A stretch of DNA of 64,000 bases, taken from NCBI GenBank assembly GCA_029204225.1, contig CM055107.1:29043410-29107409 (forward strand), given 5' to 3'. Shown here piece after piece: positions 21,068 to 31,970 of this stretch. How positions within the stretch are numbered: the first letter of the stretch is position 1; each line of letters opens with the position of its first letter. The notes below the pieces were generated by a model, which saw only the letters and a list, made by a program, of their open reading frames with translations, searched no databases and was not told where the DNA came from. Both the position numbers and the translations under genes were made by a program. The stretch comes from Diphasiastrum complanatum. Lineage: Eukaryota; Streptophyta; Lycopodiopsida; Lycopodiales; Lycopodiaceae.

Positions 21068-23279
21068 AAGTACAAGGCCATTGATCTGTGTTTGAATCTA
21101 ATCTAGTTTTAGCAAGTTTTGGTGCAAAAAGCTAGTATTGGAAGGGCTAGATGCTTCTCTATCCAAACCATTTTGGGGTGAAGCAATAACTTGTGCTAAC
21201 TATTTGTGCAATAGATCGCCAAACCAAGCCATTGGAGGAATCACACCATTTGAAGCTCTATTTGGAGAGAAGTCCAATCTCAAGGATCTCAAAGTTTTTG
21301 GATCCACTTGCTATGTACACCAATCCTTGGATAAGAGAAGGAAGGATGATGCAACATCCATCAAAGGCATCTTTGTGGGATATGGTGAGAATAGCAGAGG
21401 TTATAGAGTCTTCAATCCCATCACTAGCAAGGTGATAGTGAGTAGGGATGTTATTTTTTATGAAGGACATGCTTGTGATTTGGATGATAATGCTACTAAT
21501 CATCTTGATGCCAAGGATCATGCTAGGATGGAGGAGGAGCTTCCAAGTGAAGAAGAACTTGAGGATCCACCTCAAGATGCAAGAACTCCAAGAACTCCAA
21601 GAACTCCAAGAAGATCTACAAGGGCCAGATCCGAGCCATTGAGGCTCACCTATGATGGTCAAGGTGATCAAAGGGAAGGCTCATCATCTTTCACATCTTA
21701 CACCTTTCTTACTTCAATGTTAGATGAGCCAACATGCTATGAAGATGCTTGTAAGTCTAAAAGTTGTATGGATGCTATGCAAGTAGAGTATGATGCTCTT
21801 ATTGAGAATCATACTTGGGATCTTGTGGATCTTCCTCAAGGGAAGAAACCTCTTGATTGCAAGTGGTTGTTTAGATTGAAGTATAATCAAGATGGATTAA
21901 TAAGCAAGCATAAAGCTAGGCTTGTTGCCAAAGGTTTTTTACAAACCAAAGGCATTGATTATGATGAGACTTTTTCTCCTGTGGCTAAGCTTGTTACTAT
22001 CAGGCTGATCATTAGTCTTGCTACAATCTTCAATTGGGAGCTATTCCAACTTGACTTCACAAATGCATTCCTCAATGGTTATTTGGAGGAAGAGATCTAC
22101 ATGAGGCAACCCGAGGGCTTCCAAGGCAAAGCATGAAGGAAAGGTGTGTTTTTTGAAGAAGAGCCTTTATGGGCTCAAGCAAGCACCTAGAGCATGGTAC
22201 TCTAGGCTAAACTCTTTTCTCACTTCCATCAATTTTGTAATGAGTGCCTATGATCCATCATCGTATATAAGTTTTCATGATGGCATCATTATTCTTGTTT
22301 TGTATGTAGATGACATTATCTTAGTGGTAATGATCTAGATGGAATTAGAGATGTCAAAATTGCTTTAGCAAAAGAGTTTAAGATGGTAGATCTCGGCCTA
22401 TTGAGCATCATTCTTGGAATAGAGGTTATTAGAAGATGTGATTTTAGCTTCATTTGTCAATCTAAATATGCTACATCCATCCTAGATAGATTTGGAATGA
22501 AGAATTGTAAAGGCATTGAGACACCAATGGAGCAACATGTAAAAGCAGTTATTGGTTTTGATGAAGCATCCTTTGAAGACATTACATTATATAGAAGGCT
22601 TATTGGCTCCTTGATCTATTTAACTATAACTAGACCTGATCTTAGTTATAGTGTTGGAAAGTTAAGCCAATTCATGCAACGTCCTCTAGATTCACATTGG
22701 AAGATGGCCAAAAGAGTTCTTAGATACATTTCATTCACTAAGAATTTTGGTATTTTGTATAGAGGAACTAATCTTGGCTTAAGAGCCTATAGTGACTCGG
22801 ATTTTGCAGGTGACAAAGTGGATAGAAGATCAACAAGTGCCTTTGCCACCTTTTTATGTGATGGAGTAGTATCATGGCTTTCCAAAAAGCAAGATACCAT
22901 CTCCCTATCTTCCACAAAATCCGAATACAAGGCCTTGACATCAACATGCAAGGAGGTCTTGTGGCTCAAAAGGCTATTGGTGGAGCTTCATGTCATGGAG
23001 GAGGAGATCCCTATCATCTATTGTGACAACCAATCAGCCCAATCACTTGCAACTAATCCTAGATTCCATGCATGGAGCAAACACATCGAAATTGCTCATC
23101 ATTTCATGAGGGAAAAAGTGCAAGTTAAAGATATCAAGCTCCAACACGTGCCATCATCAAGGTGCTTGGCTGATTTGTTTACTAAACCTTTACCTAAAGA
23201 TTCATTTGTCAAGCTTAGATCTTCAATTGGAGTTATTGATAAAAGCATTGTGATCTCCAAGGCTAGATTTGAGGAGGAG
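21068..23279 (+). pseudogene. pol: Cop-C internal B: deleted pol
   Basis: About 80 bp of leader joins straight into integrase at 21147-21150. The block equivalent to 15854-18226 (rest of leader, gag, protease, first half of integrase) is missing. The join falls in a short shared GGC. After it the frame reads the integrase C-terminal part and RT (to 22136), with two small deletions: two bases near 22121 after QPEGF, and one base near 22323 just after YVDDII. It then reads RT end and RNase H in one frame (22383-23360). It is nearly identical to internal A otherwise. It cannot code a working polyprotein. Confidence 0.93.
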
Positions 23280-23945
23280 TGTGAAAAATTGCCTACATTG
23301 GCAAATCTAGCCATACAAAATATTGTATATTTTGTCAATAATGTTTGTTGGTTACTTTAATGGCCAAAGTGCCACTTGTACATACACACCTAAAGTAGGT
23401 TACCACGAGTCAAGAGGAGTGGTTGTGTCTATTTGGTAGTGATTCCTACTTTGTAGGATCTAGACCATGATTTATGATGAGATTTGTACCTACCATGCAC
23501 CTATCAAGCATGACTCTTGGATCTAGGCTAGGGTTTTCACATTAGGGCAAGAAAGTGGAGTCTACTTCCTTATTACATGCTGGATTTTCACCTAACTTTG
23601 CAAAGGAAGTGTGTTTTACTATGTATTCCCATTCTCCATAGTGAGAAGATAGAAACTTTTTGGAGCCTCAAGGAGAAACTCGAGTTTCCTCTTCCAATGA
23701 AACCCAGCTTTGGCACTTTGTAAACACTGTCTACAGGCCGTACTACAGCCTTATTTCCACATGTGTGGAGTTGGATTAGACTATTTGATCAATGGTTTGA
23801 TTGTCTCTACTTGTTTCCTATCAAGCTGCTAAACTAGATCTTGTTTTCTGATGACTAGTTTCTGATAGATTGTTTAACAAGCATACAATCACCTTGTGGA
23901 TCATTCAAAAATCCATTTATGGTCCTTAGTACTGTACTTTTCACA
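23280..23945 (+). repeat. Cop-C LTR3
   Basis: 666 bp, partner of LTR1 by length and shared variants. The pol frame of internal B continues into it and stops at 23358-23360. It has CACATGTGTG at 23758-23767. Confidence 0.95.
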
Positions 23946-24625
23946 CAACCTAAGGGCTTCATCAAGGATGGCGAGGATGACAAGGTTTGTCACTTAAGGA
24001 AGAGCGTATATGGCTTGAAGCAAGCACCTAGAGCTTGGTACTCTAGGTTGCATGACTTTATCTACTCTCTTGGCTTTGTGATTATCTCTTATGAGCCTTC
24101 TTTGTAAATCAAATGTAATGATGGAAAGATCATCATTTTAGTTCTTTATGTTGATGATATCATTTTGAAAGGAAATGATGGTGAAGGCATAAGAAAAGAT
24201 AAAGCTTCTTTGTCTAGTGAATTCAAGATGGTAGATCTAGGACTTCTGAAGTTTATACTTGGAATAGAAGCTGCTAGAGGTAGTGATTTTACTTTTATAA
24301 GTCAATCAAAGTATGCTACTTCCATTCTTGAAAAGTTTGGCATGAAATATTGTAAGGGGATTGAGACCCCTATGGAGGAAGTTTGTAAAATTACTAGTGA
24401 TGAAGATGAAGCATCCTTTGAGGACATCACACTCTTTAGAAAGCTAATAGGCTCCTTAATATATTTGACAATCACTAGACCAGATTTGAGTTACAGTGTG
24501 AGCAAAATAAGTCAATATATGCAAAGTGCTTTGATGCATCATCGGAAAGTGCCAAGAGAGTGCTTAGATATGTCTCTTCTACTAGATTTTTAAAAAAATT
24601 CTATCAAGGATCTACTCCTCTAAGA
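23946..24625 (+). pseudogene. pol: Copia RT-RNase H fragment (Cop-A relative), right half
   Basis: Continuation of the fragment at 14841-15094 after Cop-C. It encodes the RT part with SVYGLKQAPRAWYSRLHD, YVDDIILKGND and the start of RNase H (SLIYLTITRPDLSYSVSK). A TAA near 24105 and a frameshift near 24540 break it. It is close to Cop-A residues 940-1140 and ends in the LTR-A fragment at 24636. Confidence 0.9.
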
Positions 24626-24635
24626 TTTTAATCAT

Positions 24636-24766
24636 TTGATCCATTGCTCTTGCTTAAATCATAGTGTAATGCATCTAGATCAATATCTAACACCTAGAAC
24701 TTGATAGATCATTGGATTAAGCAATCAATAACTCTTAATGATTGATTAGTACAATCATAATTGTCC
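24636..24766 (+). repeat. Cop-A-type LTR end, fragment
   Basis: About 130 bp matching the reverse complement of 4574-4715, that is, the last part of a Cop-A LTR in plus orientation. The start of that LTR and its final 15 bp are missing. It confirms that the flanking RT fragment belonged to a Cop-A relative. Confidence 0.85.
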
Positions 24767-24775
24767 TTTTTCTCT

Positions 24776-25690
24776 GGAAATTGACAATAAAGAGCAAAGA
24801 TGAAGTGTATGATGTCTTTTTTAAGTTCAAGAATGCAAGGGAGAACCAATTTTTCACAAGAATCAAGTGCTTAAGGAGTGACAATGGTGGTGAGTACATA
24901 TCTACCAAGTTCAAGGCCTTATGTAATGATCATGGGATCAAGAGGAAGTATACAACACCAAGGACCCCACAACAAAATGGAGTAGTTGAAAGGAAGAATA
25001 GGACTTTATGTGAAAGTGCTAAAGCCATGAGGTTAAGGGCTAATCTTGATAAACCATTTTGGGATCAAGCTTTGTTGTGTGCCAATTTCTTGTACAATAG
25101 GTGGCCGAATGTTATTTTGGATGGAGGGACACCTTTTGAGATGCTATTCAAGAGGAGGCTGAGTGTCAATGTTCTCGCACATGATATGTCAACATTACTC
25201 TTGATGATAGGACCAAGGAAGACCCATCTTCAAGGAAAGGTATTTTTGTTGGATATAGTGAGGTGAGAAAAGCCTACAAGGTTTACATTTTTTCTACTAA
25301 CAGAGTGATTGTTGGTAGAGATATCATTTTTTATGAGGGGAACATTCCAAAAGTGTCTTCAAGTATTATTGATGATAATGTGGATGGATCTAACATTCTT
25401 GATGTTGATGTAAAGGATTTTACTTTAGATGGTGATGATGGTGGACCTTCATCAAGTCAAAAGCCAAGGAGAACATCAAGGGAAAGACAAATGCCTTCAA
25501 GGCTCACATATGATGAAAAGGATAAGCAAGCAGTTTCTGAAAATTATGTTGCTTTTCTAACCTCTTGATGAAACTACAAGTGTAGATGAAGCAAGAAAAG
25601 AAGAGGAGTGGATCCAAGCAATGGATCTCGAGTATCAAGCTCTTATGAAGAATGAAACATCTTTTGGTAAATGTTCTTGTGTATATGATG
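24776..25690 (+). pseudogene. pol: Copia integrase and linker fragment of a further family
   Basis: Encodes the second half of a copia integrase (SDNGGEYISTKF, NGVVERKNRTLCESAK, then an FWDQALLCANFLYNR block) and the following FVGY-linker region in a shifted frame (25263-25568, with a DGDDGG acidic stretch), then the start of RT (a DEARKEEEWIQAM-like block) that decays near 25690. Its sequence is clearly different from Cop-A and Cop-C. It may be the original pol of the LTR-B element, since the LTR-B 3' LTR follows. Confidence 0.85.
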
Positions 25691-26230
25691 CTATGCAAGA
25701 GGACAAAGTTTGTTCAATAACTTTGATAATCAAGAGGTTGATCTCAAAGGGCTTGAACAAGGCAAAAAGAAAGTTGGCAATTTGGAGCTAGTCAAGAGCA
25801 TCAAAGGAGAGGTAATTGGCAAAGATGTTCTGGATCTATTTTTCTAGGCTATTGAAGACTCAAGTAAGGTCAAAGGAGCAGAAAGGAAGTTTTTTTCAAG
25901 TTTAGTTTACTTGTTCTATCTCATGTTTGAGCATTTTCATGTGGACGTGTGCAAATTGTCAAGATATGGTAAAACTAGCTACATTGGTGAGCATCATTTT
26001 GATGTTGGATTTGTACTAGCATTCTTGGCTGATTTTGATGATGGAAATGAAGGTATTGGAGGTTCATTATGTCACTCATTCATGATCAAGTCATCAAGGT
26101 ATGATGGTATCTCGAGGCAAGATGGAGATGGAGGCTCATTCATGAGGTTTTATGGTGGATACATGGCAACAAAAGACAAAGAGGGAGGAAACATGCAAGC
26201 AAAAGTTGATAACTCTCATTTATTGTTTGT
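25691..26230 (+). other. No recognised gene
   Basis: A 127-codon open frame (25911-26294) has no recognised motif. It sits where the RT of the LTR-B element should be, so it is most likely unrelated filler or a very diverged remnant. Confidence 0.35.
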
Positions 26231-26456
26231 TTGCTATATTTTTCCAGTCTATGTGGTTCTTCATGTCATATTGAAGTGCAATATCATTTTGTGAGGGGGC
26301 AAGTCATTGCAAAGGAGGTGGAGCTTCAACATGTGTCCTCAAGGGAATGTGTAGCTGATATCTTCACCAAAGCATTGGGAAAGGACTTGTTCATAAAGCA
26401 TATGACATCACTTGGAGTGTTATCAAAGTCCATGCTAAAACTAGTTGAAGAGGGAG
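26231..26456 (+). pseudogene. pol: Copia RNase H C-terminus, LTR-B element
   Basis: Encodes the end of a copia RNase H with HIEVQYHFVRGQV and the VADIFTKALGKD motif, then a KLVEEGV tail. The tail's stop TGA is formed by the first bases of the LTR (GTG TGA). A purine run GAAGAGGGAG at 26447-26456 is the polypurine tract. Confidence 0.9.
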
Positions 26457-26867
26457 TGTGAAAGATTCAAGTCATATTTGCTATATTTGTTTATATGGCA
26501 AATTGAGACCAACTTTATATTAGATTTGAGTTTGACTTTTCAAAGTTAACCAGTCTAAATTTCATTTGAATAAACACTTTTGGAAAGTGTGGGAAAGTTA
26601 GAAATCGAGTTTGAATAGATTCAAATTTAAATGTTGGGTACATTGAATCTAGACCTAGAAATAGTAGGGTTTATATTCTGGAGGAAAAGCCAAGTGGCCA
26701 AATAGGGTTTGGACCTGTTATAAAAGGATGTAACTCATGGAAAAGCAAATCTTCTCTCTTCTCTATCTCATTTCATGCTTATACATACTTGTGATGTCTT
26801 GCAATTCTATGTGTAGAATGACCTATATTTGCTATTTTCATGTTCACACACGTGAAATACAGTAGGG
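26457..26867 (+). repeat. LTR-B 3' LTR, truncated
   Basis: TGTGAAAGATTCAAG start, matching the left 400 bp of the LTRs at 11966 and 13659, with the GTTATAAAAGG box near 26717 and CACACACGTG near 26847. Similarity stops after the CAGTAGGG block, so the LTR end and any right target copy are lost. Confidence 0.88.
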
Positions 26868-27548
26868 TACACCAATTCCAAATGAAGTAATCGGCTCGGT
26901 TCGGTCCAGTTCAGACGAGTGCCAAATGAAGAAACTGGCTCGGTCCAGATCGCGTAGAGAGGAGGGCTAGGGGTAGGTTCATGGTAGGTTTTATTTTTTC
27001 TGTAAGTCTGGTGAAATCTTCAAAATGAAGAAATTGGAAAAAAAATTACAAGGAAGCAAAACTTCAAGAATGAAGAATTGAAGTGCTTATCTCCTAAATT
27101 TCCTACCAAAGCTAAAATTTGACCTCCTTTACAAGAAATGTCATATCTCCCTCAATTTTCAACCAAATTGGCTGCAAATTGGCTCAGATTCAAGCTAAGA
27201 GTCAGATCTTCAATCCTATAGAATTACAATCAAAAATTTTGTCCCAAAGGTTCAGCCAAAAATGGAAAAAAGAAAACTGCAAAAACTTAACTAGCTAAAA
27301 TCGGAATGAAAACACTAAAATGGCCATAACTTGGTCATTATAGCTCCAAATTAAAAAATCTCAATACCTTCGAGAAGCTGAAAGAAAGATCTATTGATCT
27401 AAAACAAGAAACTACACAAAAAATGAAAATTAGATGGTCAGAAATTGAACCAAATCTTGCTGGAAATTGAAAAAAAAAAGAAAACTAGAACAAGAAACTT
27501 TACCAAATTTAACAAAATCCACCTAATCTGATGGGGAAAGGATCTCAT
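26868..27548 (-). other. Leader of a minus-strand LTR element, no gene
   Basis: A-rich DNA without a supported frame, downstream on the minus strand of the primer-binding site at 27549-27560. Two near-identical GGCTCGGT-containing stretches of about 30 bp lie at 26890 and 26938. Confidence 0.5.
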
Positions 27549-27560
27549 GCTCTGATACCA
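27549..27560 (-). promoter_or_regulatory. Primer-binding site of minus-strand LTR element
   Basis: Minus-strand TGGTATCAGAGC, complementary to initiator tRNA-Met, as in the copia elements here. Confidence 0.8.
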
Positions 27561-28150
27561 AAATTTTCATGTGCCAATCTTAGCATTCAAACATCTAATC
27601 CATTCATTAACATCAAATTATAATACAAATGCAAGAAAAACAAGAAAATACTCAAAAAATCAAGAAACTAGACAAAGATAGTAAAGCTTCGCCAAAATAG
27701 ACAAAGTACGAATACATTATTGATCATTCACAACATGTGGCCTGAAACTAGAGCATGATCATAGCTCTCATGTGATTGTAGGCACATGAACCACCAATAC
27801 TATCGAGAAGGCTCTCAAAGAGAAGCTTCAAGATCACTAAAAGTTCAAAAATCACAAAAGTAGAATAGCCTCCAAACTAGCATGACCTCCTCTATTTATA
27901 GTGGGCCTTTAGTGCCTCTAATTAACATTTGGAGCTTTATTACCTTAATTTGGTCCTTACAACCATTATTACAATTCCTACCAATACAAATGTGGTGTGG
28001 TTGTTTGCAACTTTTTATTAACAATTCTAATGACTAGTTCTAGTCTAGTTTAGCTCCATGGCTATTTTTGGTAATTTATTAGTAAGCTCATGGGCCAATT
28101 AGATAAATCACATGACATGCATTAACACTTTACTCCATTTGCACACAACT
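27561..28150 (-). repeat. Probable 5' LTR, minus strand (right edge uncertain)
   Basis: DNA upstream of the primer-binding site on the minus strand. A TATA box ACTATAAATAGAGG lies at about 27891-27905. The far end is set only roughly because no partner LTR or target duplication is visible. Confidence 0.5.
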
Positions 28151-28833
28151 TGAAGATTTAGGATGAGCAAGCATGCTGACAGTCTAGAAACATTTGCCTC
28201 TTCATATAAAGAAGTTGCAGCTTCAGTTTTCATGCTTGTTTCACCTTCGGTTCTTATGTCTTAGACATTTTCTTGAATTGTGAAGTTAGATTATTGTCTA
28301 AAATTGTGGTATGCATCATTTCTATTAATGAGAGTGGTCTCATGAGGAGGATAGTACAAATGTATCAAATCTTATATTATATCATCTTTCGCTTCAAAAA
28401 GAATGATTGTCTTCTTGGTTTGGAATGTCAATTCGTTGGCTCGTCAATCGTTGAAAAAGATACTCCAACGATGCTTGTCGCATTTTTCAGACAAATTTCC
28501 TATGTCATTTTGAAAACGCAACGAGTCCATGCTCTCCAAACTCCTCTTCATCTCCATAATAATATAAATGTTGAAAACATCATGCAATATATAATACATG
28601 TTAAAACAAAAAAAAAAACACAATATGGATGATGATATGGTAGAATCAATATGGTTGAAACAATACTTCATTACCTAACATCATAAAATAGGTCCATCAA
28701 CAAGATTGTAAGTGATAGAAGTGCATCTTAAAAGACATATCGTATATAAAAAATTACAGCATTTAACTACAAAAAGACATTGCATAGCCAAAAAAATTAC
28801 ATCATTTATTTACAAAATAGAAATCATTACATT
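28151..28833. other. No recognised gene
   Basis: Contains a 119-codon plus frame (28273-28632) and a 75-codon minus frame (28444-28671) without motifs. An A-run lies near 28608. It is non-repetitive by eye within this window. Confidence 0.35.
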
Positions 28834-29868
28834 TTATATAGAAGATGGCAATGGACGATTATAGTCATAGCTAATGAATAATTCATCTCCAGCTTGAAAT
28901 GATTTACAAACACAAATCATCATATAAGTACCTTTAACGAATCTAGTAAGACAATCTTCCATGTCATTGTTATGTTGTACAAAAGTATAATTTGTTAAAC
29001 TAGGAAAACCATAAGAACTATTAATATGTCCTGCTATATTTCCAAATTCGCATGGCCTTTCATCAATGTATGTATACTTTCCACGTCCCACCAACTCACC
29101 CTGCTCTTCTCTCTCTCTTATGGAGCATGTGTTTGAATGTAATCATATATTTGCATCCTCCAATAATGTATGGTAAAGCATGCCAATCACCCCAATTGTA
29201 CTCAAGGCCACCATACACCATGAGTGTGACATAACTACTTGGAGGCACATCCACATGAGTGTGGATATACAAGCTTAGGCTGGCCTTTGGAAATCATAAG
29301 CTAGGTAAGAGCTGATAGGTTCGATTCCAATATTGAAATGTATCACCTACCCTAGGGAAAGTAACGGACTCTGGCCAACATCCATATCGTACATGCTTGA
29401 AAGTTTTCTGGATGACAAATAGGTGTGGTGGGAAAATACCTATGATGTTGGGTATTTGGTCCAAAATAGTGGCACTCACATCACGAATACACAAAGTTTT
29501 AGCCTTTTTATTTAGTGCCCTGATTTGTGTTCGATGACGTGTGCTCTCTACAAGAGGGCGTTTCATAGTATTAATAGAAGAAGATTTGGAGGGGCTCTCA
29601 ATGGGTGACTCCCTCACATTTTCAAATAACCCCAAAGAAAAATCTTCAACAACATCAAGGATCCAAAATCTAGACAAAATCCCATTCTTCTTAGCCGTCC
29701 ACTAGGTGATTCCAAAGATGTGGATAGACAGGTCAACAATTCTTGCATGCCACCTGATAATATGGGCTGATTGACACGAATCATCTATGGTTGTCATTTG
29801 TTGGATGTAACATCAAGCACAATATTTTGATCAAAATCATGTTTACTTATCTATGGATGTTTACTTAC
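28834..29868 (-). pseudogene. SET-domain-like exon (last exon of a decayed gene)
   Basis: Starts after a TAG acceptor at 29869-29870 and runs to the stop at 28834. In-frame remnants include QPILSGGMQELLTC near the start, a Ser-rich linker, and then at 29250-28834 a fold that reads like a SET domain: LYIHTHVDVPPSSYVTLMVYGG, later GNIAGHINSS, a TNYTFV strand, TYMMICVCKSFQAGDELFIS and a final YDYNRP. The order, with the His-Ile-Asn-Ser block and the AGDELFxxYDY end, matches SET methyltransferases, though the usual NHSC is altered. Interruptions are stops explicable by C-to-T (TAG, TGA near 29785-29855; TGA at about 29287), a frameshift near 29655, and one in a GA run near 29110. Function of the parent gene is unknown; histone methylation is only a family-based guess. 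Confidence 0.6.
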
Positions 29869-29992
29869 CTACAAGTACAAATAACAAACAATAATCTTTT
29901 TTCAATAAGATAAATTACCATAAAACTTGCTAAACAAGAATGAATATTTCACGATAATATATTTTTGTGAATGTTTGTAGCAAACTATGTAC

Positions 29993-30169
29993 CATGGCAT
30001 GATCTTCAATCCCTTGAGCATTTATTGCATTTGAAGGACCCGCAAGCGCTTGATTAAGTTTTGGTGGAGGCCTCCTCCACATGTGATCATTGACTATGTG
30101 TCTTTTTCAATATTTAAATCCTTTGCAATCGGCATAATCACAACAAATTCTTTCATCCCATGGATCCAG
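29993..30169 (-). pseudogene. C2H2-like zinc finger exon
   Basis: A 59-codon exon with acceptor GCAG before 30169 and donor GT at 29991-29992, phase 0 at both ends, so it joins the SET-like exon in frame. It begins LDPWDERICC and contains C-x4-C, then H-x4-H (CDYADC and HIVNDH), fitting a C2H2 or BED-like finger. One TGA replaces a probable Arg codon between the Cys pair and the His pair. It ends with a basic, Pro-rich stretch. Confidence 0.55.
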
Positions 30170-30347
30170 CTGCATAAATCAAAAGAAAGAATATTATTAG
30201 TGTCATATATGGCTTGCAATTAGAAATGAGCAAGTATCTTGAAATTCAAAAGATTGTATGTTATGAAAATCTAAAAAAATTAAAACTACTTATAATGCGA
30301 ACAAATAAAAGATACAAACAAACATGGTGAACAATATTTTATTGTAC

Positions 30348-30443
30348 TCGTCCAAAAAGATGTGAATATTGTCTATGTGTCTCGTAAGGAATAGTTAGGT
30401 GGTCTGGATTGATCACTACCTGAAGTGCTAGACGAAACTCGAC
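30348..30443 (-). pseudogene. Upstream 32-codon exon of the zinc finger/SET gene
   Basis: Open for exactly 32 codons between a TGTAG acceptor (30444-30445) and a GT donor (30346-30347), phase 0. It reads VEFRLALQVVINPDH and ends LFGR. No family is recognised. Its position, strand and phase fit the finger exon that follows; further upstream exons were not found with confidence. Confidence 0.5.
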
Positions 30444-30641
30444 CTACATGTATTATTTTCAGTACTAACATCATTACTCTATATCTATTTTGACTAGTGA
30501 CATAAATTTACATTGCCACAAACACATTATATATAATAACTAGATCTGCATCATGTGAAGGAGTTGTTAGAAAGTGTCAAGAACACAGTATCAATTAATT
30601 TTGGACTTTGGCAAAACAATTGGACTTTTTTTAGGATTTTG

Positions 30642-31616
<975 letters not shown>

Positions 31617-31943
31617 CTAGTACTCATCAACATTAGCTGCACATGCATCAAACAATTTGTACAAATACTCCTTGATGTGTGCTCGAGAGATTTATGGAAT
31701 AGATATTGATCTTTCGACATCATATCCATGTTTCTTTACCATCTTTTTTGCTTTGGTTTTCCATGCATAAATCATAGCATCAATATCTACATCTTCTACA
31801 CCGTCATTGTTTGGAACCCAGTCTTCGTATAATTCTTTGTTGTCAATTGGATTGTTTCCATGTTTCCGAGTGGATTTAGGTTCATACCATAATGCTTTGA
31901 GTGAAGTGACCATAGCATCAACATCGGTCCCTACTCCGACAAC
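31617..31943 (-). pseudogene. Terminal exon of an unrecognised gene
   Basis: A minus-strand frame of 109 codons including the stop, starting after an AAAG acceptor (31944-31945). It reads VVGVGTDVDAMVTSLKALW, contains an acidic NNDGVEDVDIDAM block and a basic KTKAKKMVKKHGYD block, and ends CAANVDEY. One TAA interrupts it at about 31692, after which the frame stays coding-like for 24 codons. It is charged and helical in appearance. No domain is recognised. It lies upstream, on the same strand, of the zinc finger/SET exons but has its own stop. Confidence 0.45.
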
Positions 31944-31970
31944 CTTTGCCAAAATAATAATGACAATCAT

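Larger units (their letters stand above)
15090..23950 (+). mobile_element. Cop-C composite: three LTRs and two internal regions
   Basis: A copia insertion from 15095 to 23945 bounded by CAACC on both sides (15090-15094, 23946-23950). Arrangement: LTR1, internal A (near complete), LTR2, internal B (deleted), LTR3. LTR1 and LTR3 have the same length (666 bp) and share a missing 24-bp block and CACATGTG; LTR2 is 690 bp, has the extra block and CACACGTG. The outer pair therefore belongs to one integration and the middle LTR to a second, related lineage. Confidence 0.93.

Noticed and set aside
16393-23360. Two independent Cop-C insertions side by side
   Set aside because: There is only one pair of target duplications, at the outer ends, and the middle LTR is shared with no duplication beside it.
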